DNA of 39,896 nt from Candidatus Nomurabacteria bacterium RIFCSPLOWO2_01_FULL_42_20 (GTDB taxonomy: Bacteria > Patescibacteriota > Minisyncoccia > Phycocordibacterales > CAZVEC01), in assembly GCA_001785965.1 (NCBI GenBank), contig MFVF01000034.1, positions 1 through 39,896 on the forward strand, written 5' to 3'. Of this stretch, positions 14,202 to 22,105 are shown piece by piece (positions within the stretch are counted from its first letter, which is position 1; each line of letters opens with the position of its first letter). Both the position numbers and the translations under genes were made by a program. The notes under the pieces were generated by a model that did not search any database, was not told the origin of the DNA, and saw nothing but the letters and a program-made list of their open reading frames with translations.

Positions 14202-15119
14202 GTGAAGAAAAATAAAACAAACAAAATCGCTTTGTTTGAAGGGCAGAAAATCCGACGGCATTGGGATGAAGACAAAGAATTGTGGTATTTTTCTATTGTA
14301 GATGTTATTGCGGTGTTAACGAATAGCGATAACCCGCAGGTTTATTGGCGCGTGCTTAAGAAAAGGCTTATAGACGAAGGTTCAAATGAAACCGTTACAA
14401 AATGTAACGCTTTGAAAATGTTGGCTCCCGACAACAAAATGCGGCTTACTGACGTCGCTGATACAGAAACAATACTTCGCCTCATTCAATCTATTCCTTC
14501 ACCGAACGCCGAACCATTTAAGCTCTGGCTGGCGCGCGTGGGCTACGAGCGTTTGGAAGAAACAGCTGATCCGGAACTAGCTATTAATCGGGCGCTCAAG
14601 ACATATTTGCAAAAAGGATACAGCAAAGATTGGATAAATCAGCGCCTTAAGAGTATTGAAATTAGAAAAGCATTGACAGATGAATGGGAAAATCGCGGAG
14701 TGAAAGAGGGGCTTGAATTTGCTATTTTGACCAATTAAATTACAGAGGCCTGGACCGGGCTCTCGACTAGTACAGTATAAAAATTTGAAGGGTCTCAAGA
14801 AAGAAAATTTGCGCGATAACATGACCAATCTGGAATTAGTTTTGAATATGCTGGCCGAAACTGCGACAACTGAAATTTCCCAAAAACGCGAACCGAAAGA
14901 TTTTGCGCAAAATAAAGAGTACTTTGATTCGACTTCGCTTTGACGCTGTGTGCGAGAGTACTCGCCCACGCGCTCCTCGCTCGTCGAAATAAAAAAGTTG
15001 CTCGCGAAGGCGGAAATATTGCCGGCCATGCGCGAAAGCAAATTGAGGGAAAAACAGGAAAGAAAGTCATCAGTAAGATCAGTTTTAAAAAAATTAAAGA
15101 GCAAAAGAAATTAGGATGA
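14202..15119 (+). pseudogene. Broken Bro-N/antirepressor-type gene
   Basis: Reads as one ~280-residue Bro-N domain protein (WYFSIVDVIAVLTNSDNPQ, WLARVGYERLEETADPELA, ending KKIKEQKKLG), but only with three repairs. First, an in-frame TAA at 14736, where the frame continues ITEAWTGLST. Second, an extra T near 14771 (ACTAG-T-ACAGTATAAA), after which QYKNLKGLKKENLRDNMTNL continues. Third, a 77-base insertion (14917-14993) flanked by AAATAAA, whose removal joins AQNK to KVAREGGNIAGHAR in frame. The first 178 residues (to 14738) remain open. Bro-N proteins are typical of phages and mobile elements and of some CPR loci. It begins with GTG. The last bases overlap the vestigial leuS start at 15116. 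Confidence 0.8.
14910..14993. mobile_element. 77-bp MITE-like insertion with 7-bp target duplication
   Basis: AAATAAA at 14910-14916 and again at 14987-14993. The DNA between starts GAGTACTTTGATTCGAC and ends CTCGCTCGTCG. Removing one unit restores the reading frame of the Bro-N gene, so the original sequence is known. Confidence 0.65.
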
Positions 15120-15195
15120 AACAATACGACCACAAAAAAATTGAGCGAAAGTGGCCCTCCTTCGCCAAGGCTTCAGATGGGCAAGCAAAAGGAAT
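15116..15195 (+). repeat. Vestigial second leuS start plus dispersed repeat
   Basis: 15116-15154 codes MKQYDHKKIERKW, a diverged copy of the real leuS start MKQYNHSKIEKYW (15196-15234). It is followed by CCCTCCTTCGCCAAGGC...GATGGGCAAGC, a repeat also seen in modified form in leuS at 15298-15330, and then a stop codon. Confidence 0.75.
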
Positions 15196-18100
15196 ATGAA
15201 ACAATATAATCATAGTAAAATCGAAAAATACTGGCAAAAGGAGTGGGCCAAGAAAAAGATTTACAAAACCCTTTCTTCGCAAGAAGCTAGACGCAAGACC
15301 CTTCGTCGCCAAGGCTATGCAGGGCGAGAGCTAAAGCCTTTCTATGTTCTTGACATGTTTCCGTATCCGTCGGGAGCGGGACTGCATGTGGGGCATCCGA
15401 GAGGATACATCGGTTCGGACGTTTGCGCTCGCATGAAAAGAATGCAGGGCTACAACGTGCTTCATCCGATGGGCTATGACGCTTTCGGTTTGCCGGCCGA
15501 GCAATACGCCATTGAACACAAAGTCCATCCGCGTGAGGCGGTCAAAAGAAATGTGGCGACATTTGAAAAACAATTATCCATGATTGGCCTTTCTTATGAT
15601 TGGTCGCGCAAAATCAATACCAGCGATCCTGATTATTACAAATGGACCCAGTGGATTTTTTTGAAGCTGCACAATCATTATTATGATGAGAAATTACAAA
15701 AAGCCAGATCAATTTCGGAACTAATTAAAAAATTTGAAAAAGAAAATAAAGAATGGGAAAAGCTCTCGCCTCTTGAAAAACAAGATCACTTGATGAAATA
15801 TCGTCTTGCTTACGAAGGCGAAGCGGAAGTGAATTGGTGTCCGGGGCTAGGAACAGTTCTTGCCAACGATGAAGTTAAAGAAGGCCAGGACGGACACTTG
15901 ATTTCCGAACGCGGCGGTTTTCCGGTTGAAAAAATAAAAATTAAGCAATGGTTTTTGCGTATTACGGCTTACGCGGACAGATTACTTTCAGGGCTGGAGG
16001 AGTTGAAATGGTCACTGCATTTGAAAGAGATACAGAAAAATTGGATTGGGCGCTCCGAAGGGGCGGAAATAGAATTTAAGCTAGTCGCTAGGAGCCAGCC
16101 GCTAGGAGCTATTAAAGTTTTTACCACGCGGGCGGATACGCTTTTTGGCGCGACTTATCTGGTACTCTCGCCGGAGCATGCCATCATTCCCAAATTAAAA
16201 ATTGAAAATATAAAAGAGGTTGAAAATTACATCAATCAAGCAAAGCACAAAACTGCTGAAGAAAGAACTCGGGTGGAAAAAGACCCTTCGACGGGCTCAG
16301 GGCAAGCAAAGACAGGCGTTGAGCTGAAAGGTGTGAAGGCGATAAACCCGGGGAATGGTGAGGAAATTCCGATTTGGATTTCCGATTATGTTTTAGCTGA
16401 TTACGGGACTGGTGCCATCATGGCCGTGCCGGCGCATGATGAGCGGGATTTTGCGTTTGCGAAGAAATATAATCTGCCGATTAGAGAGGTTATTGTAAAC
16501 TATGACATAGACGGAATGGGCTGGGCGCCAAAGGCAGGCAAAAAGTTTAGCACATACAGAGGAGTAAGTGCGGTGATTTTCAATAAAAAAAATGATACTG
16601 TTCTATGTTTGAGATGGGCTCCGCAAGGTTGGGGCACTTTTGTTACCGGAAAACTTGATCCCAATGAGAATAATTTTAAAGAAGTTGCTCGGCGCGAGAT
16701 CTACGAAGAGACTGGTTATAAGAACTTAAAATTGATTTACGAACAAAAAAATCCATACTTCACGACTTATTATCATGACGGCAAAGATGAAAATCGTTTT
16801 ACGGAAATGCACCGTCTATTTTTTGAGCTTATGGATGAAGAGAAGGATGAAATTTCTGATGAGGAAAAATCCAAGCATGAAATTGTCTGGGTTGCGCGAA
16901 AGGATATTCAAAAGTTTATAACCGCGAGTTACGATCAGGAAATTGTGGAAAAAGTAATAAATGGAACTTTTATGGAGAAATCTTGCTTTGCATGCCATGG
17001 TATATTAGTTGACTCAAAACAATTCACAGGCATGACTTCTGAAGAAGCGCGTAAAAAAATCACTGACTTTGTCGGCGGCCAGATCGTCACCAAATACAAA
17101 ATGCGGGATGCCGTTTTTGCCCGGCAAAGATATTGGGGCGAGCCGATTCCGCTTTGGCGCGATAAAGAGGGAATAATCCATGAAGTAAAAAAGTTGCCGC
17201 TTAAATTGCCTAATGTAAAATCATACGAACCGACAGGGAAGGCGGAAGGGCCTTTGGCTGGAGTGAAATCTTGGGTGGCGAAAGGCTACGAAACTAATAC
17301 CATGCCCGGCTGGGCGGGAAGCTCTTGGTATTATCTGCGCTACATGGATCCGAAAAATAAAAAAGAACTTGCGGGGAAGAAAGAAATTGAATACTGGCAA
17401 CAAGTTGATATATATGTGGGCGGGACAGAACATGCTACAGGGCATCTTCTTTATGCGCGTTTTTGGAACAAATTTCTGCATGATCTTGAAATTACGCCGA
17501 CCGAGGAGCCGTTTAAGGAACTGCACAATCAGGGGATGATCATAGCTTCAGATGGAAGAAGGATGTCTAAACGATGGGGCAACGTCGTTAACCCAGACGA
17601 TATTGTCAAAACTTATGGCGCCGATACGCTTCGGGTTTATGAGATGTTCATGGGGCCGTTTACCGATTCGATCGCTTGGTCAACCGAGAGCATCATCGGC
17701 CCGAGAAGATTTTTAGAAAAAGTTTGGCGTGTCGCACAGCGACTACAGATTAACACTGATAAAAAACTGATCAACACTGATAAAATCGGTGAAAATCAGT
17801 CTAGAAATCAGAGTAAATCAGTAGATTTTTCTGTAGAAAAATTATTACACAAAACAATCAAAAAAGTCACCGAAGATATTGAAGCGATGCGTTTCAATAC
17901 TGCCATATCTAGCATGATGATTTTCGTCAACGCTCTAGATGCGGAACATACGCGGAAGGATGCGCAAATAGATATTGGAAACTGGGTACTATTTTTAAAA
18001 CTACTTGCGCCTTTTGCTCCGCATATTGCTGAAGAACTTTACAACGAACAACTTATAACTAACAACAAAAAAAGTCTGCGTAAGTCTGCGGCGAGTATTC

Positions 18101-18333
18101 ACGAGCAAGAGTGGCCGAAGTGGAATCCAAAATTGATTATTGACGAAACAGTTAAAATCGCCGTGCAGGTGAACGGAAAAGTCCGGGCTGAAATTGAAAT
18201 TCTGGCTGACATTAATGAAGGCGAGGTCCGAGAGATTGCCTTAGCCAATGAAAATATCAAAAAGTGGGTAGAGGACAAAGAGGTCAAAAAGTTTATTTAT
18301 GTGAAAAACAAGCTTGTTAACATTGTAATATAA
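15196..18333 (+). CDS. leuS: Leucyl-tRNA synthetase with an internal Nudix domain
   Basis: 1045 residues, much longer than usual (about 800-880). HIGH motif: PYPSGAGLHVGHPRGY; KMSKS position: RRMSKRWGNVVNPDD. The CP1 editing region is present (TTRADTLFGATY, GTGAIMAVPAHDERDFAFA). Between the editing domain's PAHDERDFAFAKKYNLP and its exit (GILVDSKQFTGMTSEEA) is about 130 residues with a Nudix box (GKLDPNENNFKEVARREIYE then ETGY; residues about 455-588). Other extra length comes from repeat-like DNA at 15271-15331, 16080-16112, 16282-16306, 17745-17826, 17936-17962 and 18050-18096. The start at 15196 is chosen because an upstream in-frame start at 15151 reads through a repeat. A second copy of the gene's start lies 80 bases upstream. 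Confidence 0.95.
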   Translation: MKQYNHSKIEKYWQKEWAKKKIYKTLSSQEARRKTLRRQGYAGRELKPFYVLDMFPYPSGAGLHVGHPRGYIGSDVCARMKRMQGYNVLHPMGYDAFGLPAEQYAIEHKVHPREAVKRNVATFEKQLSMIGLSYDWSRKINTSDPDYYKWTQWIFLKLHNHYYDEKLQKARSISELIKKFEKENKEWEKLSPLEKQDHLMKYRLAYEGEAEVNWCPGLGTVLANDEVKEGQDGHLISERGGFPVEKIKIKQWFLRITAYADRLLSGLEELKWSLHLKEIQKNWIGRSEGAEIEFKLVARSQPLGAIKVFTTRADTLFGATYLVLSPEHAIIPKLKIENIKEVENYINQAKHKTAEERTRVEKDPSTGSGQAKTGVELKGVKAINPGNGEEIPIWISDYVLADYGTGAIMAVPAHDERDFAFAKKYNLPIREVIVNYDIDGMGWAPKAGKKFSTYRGVSAVIFNKKNDTVLCLRWAPQGWGTFVTGKLDPNENNFKEVARREIYEETGYKNLKLIYEQKNPYFTTYYHDGKDENRFTEMHRLFFELMDEEKDEISDEEKSKHEIVWVARKDIQKFITASYDQEIVEKVINGTFMEKSCFACHGILVDSKQFTGMTSEEARKKITDFVGGQIVTKYKMRDAVFARQRYWGEPIPLWRDKEGIIHEVKKLPLKLPNVKSYEPTGKAEGPLAGVKSWVAKGYETNTMPGWAGSSWYYLRYMDPKNKKELAGKKEIEYWQQVDIYVGGTEHATGHLLYARFWNKFLHDLEITPTEEPFKELHNQGMIIASDGRRMSKRWGNVVNPDDIVKTYGADTLRVYEMFMGPFTDSIAWSTESIIGPRRFLEKVWRVAQRLQINTDKKLINTDKIGENQSRNQSKSVDFSVEKLLHKTIKKVTEDIEAMRFNTAISSMMIFVNALDAEHTRKDAQIDIGNWVLFLKLLAPFAPHIAEELYNEQLITNNKKSLRKSAASIHEQEWPKWNPKLIIDETVKIAVQVNGKVRAEIEILADINEGEVREIALANENIKKWVEDKEVKKFIYVKNKLVNIVI
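16549..16960 (+). other. Nudix domain embedded in leuS
   Basis: Strand YRGVSAVIFNKKNDTVLCLR, then the Nudix helix with intact REIYEETG (consensus REUxEExG). One extra residue separates the box's first E from REU compared with the strict consensus. EMHRLFFELMDEE and HEIVWVARKDI follow as in Nudix folds. Confidence 0.8.
17936..17962 (+). repeat. GCGGAACATACGCGGAA repeat inside leuS
   Basis: Codes AEHTRKDA at a position unrelated to the valS copy. AGATGCGGAACATACGC also matches the reverse strand of the A2/A3 leader over 17 bases. Confidence 0.8.
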
Positions 18334-18349
18334 GATATAATACTGGGAT

Positions 18350-20305
18350 ATGAAGAACCAAGGCGTCATTGACAAAATCTCTTATTATTCTTTTTTGGTG
18401 ACAATTTTTCTTCTGCCTTTTTTCTTCTTGCCGGCCTTCCAATTTTCTCTTGGCGTCAGCAAGGGTTTTCTTTTTTCCATCGGCATCCTGCTTTCTCTTT
18501 TCTTTTGGCTCTTGGCCCGCATAATAGAGGGCAAGATCTCTGTTCCCAAAAGCGGAATTCTTTTGTCCAGTCTTGTCTTAGCCGCCGTCTACTTGCTGGC
18601 TTCTCTCCTTTCTCCGGCCAAAACTATTTCTCTGTGGGGTCAGGGTTTTGAGGTTGACACTTTTGTTTCCATACTCACTTTTGTCTTGGCCATGTTTTTA
18701 GCTTCTGTCTTTTTTTCCGCCGAAAAGAAGCGGATTTTTGACCTGCAAATTCTCTTGGTGCTTTCTTTCGCCTTGCTTTCGGTTTTCTGGATTTTAGATA
18801 TGATTTTCGGTTTTTCAGCGTCTTGGCCGGCATTTTTCGGCAATTCGGGCAGCGGCAATTTATTCGGCAGTTTTAATGACTTGGCCATATTTGCCGGCCT
18901 GGTGGCGATTATTTCTCTTATTGCCCTGGAATCTCTCCTCTTGACTAAATATTCCCGACTCACTGCGGGGCTTGTTCTTCTTTTATCTTTATTTACGGCG
19001 GCGGCGATCGGTTTCCAGGCAGTTTGGCTTGCCATAGGCGTTCTTGCTCTAATTTTTTTTATTTATCGAATGTCAAATGTCTCCGCCGGGAGGCCCATTA
19101 TTTCTCTCTTAGTGTTTTTGATTTCCGTTTTCTTTTTTTCAATAAACTCTAATTTTTTAGCAAACTATTTAGATATAAAAAATGTTGATGTTCGCCCCTC
19201 GGTCTCTTCGACCCTCACGGTTATAAACGGCGCCTTGAAAGAAAATCCGATACTGGGAATCGGCCCGAATCGATTTTCCGCCGCTTGGTCTATGCATAAG
19301 CCTACAGCGATCAACCAAACTATTTTTTGGGACGCCAATTTTAATTTTGGCTTCGGCTTAATTCCTTCTCTTTTGGCCACGACTGGAATTTTAGGGATTT
19401 TATCTTGGCTCCTTCTGGCCGTATTTATTTTGCTTTCCATATTAAAGGCGGCGGCAAATGCCATAAAGATAAAAAACACCGCCTTAAATTATCTTCTCTT
19501 AAGCTCTGCCGCCGCCGCGGCATACCTTTTGATTTTTAATTTCGTCTATGTGCCGAGTTTGGCTCCTCTGGCTCTTTTCTTTGTTTTAATCGGCGTCCTA
19601 GTCGGCTCGCAGGCGCTCGCCAAGCTTATTAAAACCCCAATCTTTTCTTTCTTGAACGATCCAAGACTTTCTTTCTTTTCCATTCTTTTGATTATTGCCG
19701 TAATGGTCCTGACCGGATTTCTCGGCTATAAATCTGTCAAGAAATTCACCTCCATTGTTTTCTATGAAAGAGCCGTGACGGCCGAGACTTTGGATAGGGC
19801 GGAGGAGAAGATTATCAAGGCTCTTTCCTTAAATAAGAGCGATTTGTATTTTAGGTCTCTTTCAGATGTTTATCTGCTGAAGATGAATAATCTGCTCCAA
19901 GAGGGGCAGCTGGGGGAAGCCGATAAAAAAATACTGCAAGATATCATAAGCCGAGCGGAAGCGTCTGCCGAGCTTGGAGTGGAATTCGACAAAACTAATT
20001 ATCAAAATTGGCTCTCTCTCGGTGCGGTTTATGAGAATGTTTTGCCGCTTTCCGTCGAGGGGGCTTACGAGGCGGCGGGAAAAGCTCTGTTTGAAGCGGG
20101 GCGTCTCGCCCCGAATAATCCTGTTGTAGATTTAAGGCTTGGCCTATTGGAAGCCGCAGGGGACAATTTTGACGGCGCTAAAAAATATTTTGAACAAGCT
20201 TTGGCAAAAAAGCCCGATTACGCCGAAGCGAGCCGATACATTCAATATATTGAGGGCTTAGGAAAAGACAACAATGGCCAAGAGAATACTACGATTAATC
20301 AATAA
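18350..20305 (+). CDS. Polytopic membrane protein, O-antigen ligase/polymerase-like, with C-terminal TPR
   Basis: 651 residues. About 12 membrane helices (residues 10-470) have the layout of Wzy/WaaL proteins, including a periplasmic stretch with the family-like GALKENPILGIGPNRFSAAW. The C-terminal ~170 residues are TPR-like (RAEEKIIKALSLNKSDLYFR, WLSLGAVYENVLPLS, ALFEAGRLAPNNPVVDLRLG, AKKYFEQALAKKPDYAEA). Such proteins polymerise or transfer surface glycans. In CPR the combination of Wzy-like membrane part and TPR is common, but the substrate is unknown. It overlaps murJ by 32 bases, so the two are one operon and may act together on lipid-linked cell-envelope precursors. Confidence 0.75.
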   Translation: MKNQGVIDKISYYSFLVTIFLLPFFFLPAFQFSLGVSKGFLFSIGILLSLFFWLLARIIEGKISVPKSGILLSSLVLAAVYLLASLLSPAKTISLWGQGFEVDTFVSILTFVLAMFLASVFFSAEKKRIFDLQILLVLSFALLSVFWILDMIFGFSASWPAFFGNSGSGNLFGSFNDLAIFAGLVAIISLIALESLLLTKYSRLTAGLVLLLSLFTAAAIGFQAVWLAIGVLALIFFIYRMSNVSAGRPIISLLVFLISVFFFSINSNFLANYLDIKNVDVRPSVSSTLTVINGALKENPILGIGPNRFSAAWSMHKPTAINQTIFWDANFNFGFGLIPSLLATTGILGILSWLLLAVFILLSILKAAANAIKIKNTALNYLLLSSAAAAAYLLIFNFVYVPSLAPLALFFVLIGVLVGSQALAKLIKTPIFSFLNDPRLSFFSILLIIAVMVLTGFLGYKSVKKFTSIVFYERAVTAETLDRAEEKIIKALSLNKSDLYFRSLSDVYLLKMNNLLQEGQLGEADKKILQDIISRAEASAELGVEFDKTNYQNWLSLGAVYENVLPLSVEGAYEAAGKALFEAGRLAPNNPVVDLRLGLLEAAGDNFDGAKKYFEQALAKKPDYAEASRYIQYIEGLGKDNNGQENTTINQ

Positions 20306-22010
20306 AGAAATTGGCAGTATAAATCAAGCCGCTTTTTTGCTCGGCCTTTTTGCCCTACTGGCCCAATTCTTAGGTCTTATTCGCGACCGCTTGCTTGTTC
20401 ATTTCCTTGGGCCGGGCCTTGAGCTTGATATTTATTATGCCGCCTTCCGCGTGCCTGATCTCATCTTTGTCTCTATTGCTTCGCTTTTTGCGATAACGGC
20501 CCTTCTGCCTTCTCTTAATCTCAAAATCGGCCGCGATACAAACGGAGAGTTGAATACCGACGCGCCCAAAAATGCCCAAAAATTTTTCTCTGATGTTTTT
20601 ACAGTTTTTCTTGTGACAATTATTTTAATTTGCGCCCTAGCTTTTCTTTTGATGCCATTTTTAACCAAGTTGATTGCGCCGGGTTTTGACGGAGAGGCGC
20701 TGGAGCAAGTTACTTATCTTTCGAGAATCATGCTTTTGTCTCCTATTCTTTTAGGCTTTTCCAATCTATTCGGCTCCATCACCCAGCTTTTTCGAAAATT
20801 TTTTGTTTTTGCCCTAAGTCCTTTCTTTTACAATCTTGGCATCATCATCGGCATTATCCTGCTTTATCCGTTTATTGGCATACCCGGACTTGCTCTGGGC
20901 GTTGTTCTGGGAGCCCTTCTTCATTTCGGCGTAAATATTCCGGTGGTAATCCGCCATCGATTTTTGCCCTATTTCTCCCGCGCAATCGATTGGCAGGGAA
21001 TCAAAAACTTAGTTAAATTATCACTGCCTAGAACTCTCGGTCTTGCCTTATACAGCATTGCTTTCCTCGTCATTGTGGCCATTGCTTCAACGATGGGGGA
21101 AGGATCTGTTTCAATTTTGAATTTATCATTCAATATCCATGCCGTTCCCATAACAATCATCGGCCTTTCTTACTCGGTGGCCGCTTTTCCAAGTCTTGCC
21201 CGATATTTCTCTGTCCAAGATATTGAAAGTTACATAAGGCAAATTGGTCTTGCTGCTAAACAAATTATTTTTTGGTCTTTGCCCGTCACTTTTCTCTTTA
21301 TTGTTCTGCGGGCGCAAATTATCCGCGTGATTTTGGGAACGAGCAATTTTTCATGGGAAAACACGCGCCTGGCCGCCGCAATGTTTGCTTTATTTTCAAT
21401 TTCCGTTGTTGCTCAAAGCCTGAATACTCTTTTTGTCCGGGCTTTTTATGCCGGCGGCAAGACGCGTCGGCCGCTCTTAGTCAATATTTTTTCCCTCTTT
21501 TTAATCGTCGGCCTTTCCTTCATTTTTCTCTATGTATTTAAGGCCGTGCCGGAAATAAAAACTTTTTTTGAGTCCCTTCTGCGGGTCAAAGGTCTGCCGG
21601 GGACAGAGTTGATGGCGATTGGTTTGGGTTACTCAATCGGCATTATATGCAATTTTTTTCTGCTTTGGCGTTTTTTTAGAAGGGATTTTACTTTAGCGAA
21701 AAATTTGGATTTTTTGGGTCGGGTTTTTTGGCAGAGCCTGCTCGGAGCTTTGACAATTGCCGCGGTGGCCTATGGCCTTTTGGGAGTATTTGATAATATT
21801 TTCGACATTAATACGTTTTACGGCATTTTTATGCAGGGGTTTTTGGCGGGCATTCTTGGTATTGCCGGCGGCGTCGTAGTTCTTCATCTGCTAAAAAATC
21901 AAGAGCTTTTAGATGTTTGGCAAACTGTCAGATCAAAGTTTTGGAAAATCAAAGCCATAAGTCCTGAGCAAAGTCGAAGGATGGTGGCGCCTCCGCAGGA
22001 AAAGTTGTAA
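20274..22010 (+). CDS. murJ: Lipid II flippase MurJ (MviN family)
   Basis: 578 residues with about 14 membrane helices, the MurJ/MviN layout. Motifs: LLAQFLGLIRDRLLVHFLG near the start (the conserved R-D-R region), AAFRVPDLIFVSIASLFAITA and LLPSLNLKIGRD (A-F--P-------------A--P), and IGLSYSVAAFPSLARY. It flips undecaprenyl-linked peptidoglycan precursor across the membrane. The C-terminal tail SPEQSRRMVAPPQEKL is encoded by CCTGAGCAAAGTCGAAGGA, a well-marked dispersed repeat, so the natural protein end was probably nearer WKIKA. It overlaps the upstream Wzy-like gene; the start is chosen at 20274 inside that gene's end. Confidence 0.9.
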   Translation: MAKRILRLINKEIGSINQAAFLLGLFALLAQFLGLIRDRLLVHFLGPGLELDIYYAAFRVPDLIFVSIASLFAITALLPSLNLKIGRDTNGELNTDAPKNAQKFFSDVFTVFLVTIILICALAFLLMPFLTKLIAPGFDGEALEQVTYLSRIMLLSPILLGFSNLFGSITQLFRKFFVFALSPFFYNLGIIIGIILLYPFIGIPGLALGVVLGALLHFGVNIPVVIRHRFLPYFSRAIDWQGIKNLVKLSLPRTLGLALYSIAFLVIVAIASTMGEGSVSILNLSFNIHAVPITIIGLSYSVAAFPSLARYFSVQDIESYIRQIGLAAKQIIFWSLPVTFLFIVLRAQIIRVILGTSNFSWENTRLAAAMFALFSISVVAQSLNTLFVRAFYAGGKTRRPLLVNIFSLFLIVGLSFIFLYVFKAVPEIKTFFESLLRVKGLPGTELMAIGLGYSIGIICNFFLLWRFFRRDFTLAKNLDFLGRVFWQSLLGALTIAAVAYGLLGVFDNIFDINTFYGIFMQGFLAGILGIAGGVVVLHLLKNQELLDVWQTVRSKFWKIKAISPEQSRRMVAPPQEKL

Positions 22011-22017
22011 GAAACAA

Positions 22018-22100
22018 GTAAATCAAGTAAAGTAAGCGAGATAAGCAAGATAAGCAAGATAAGCGAGACAAGCTTAATTTACTTAATTTACTTGATTTAC
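22018..22100. repeat. AAGTAAATCAAG-type intergenic repeat, murJ-lepA gap
   Basis: GTAAATCAAGTAAA (22018-22031) pairs with TTTACTTGATTTAC (22087-22100). Between them are short units such as AAGCAAGAT and AAGCGAGA. The same word family occurs after lepA and between prsW and valS. Confidence 0.75.
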
Positions 22101-22105
22101 TATTT

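Noticed and set aside
15151-15195. Longer leuS start (GTG at 15151)
   Set aside because: The added residues come from a dispersed repeat; the ATG at 15196 gives the standard LeuRS N-terminus.
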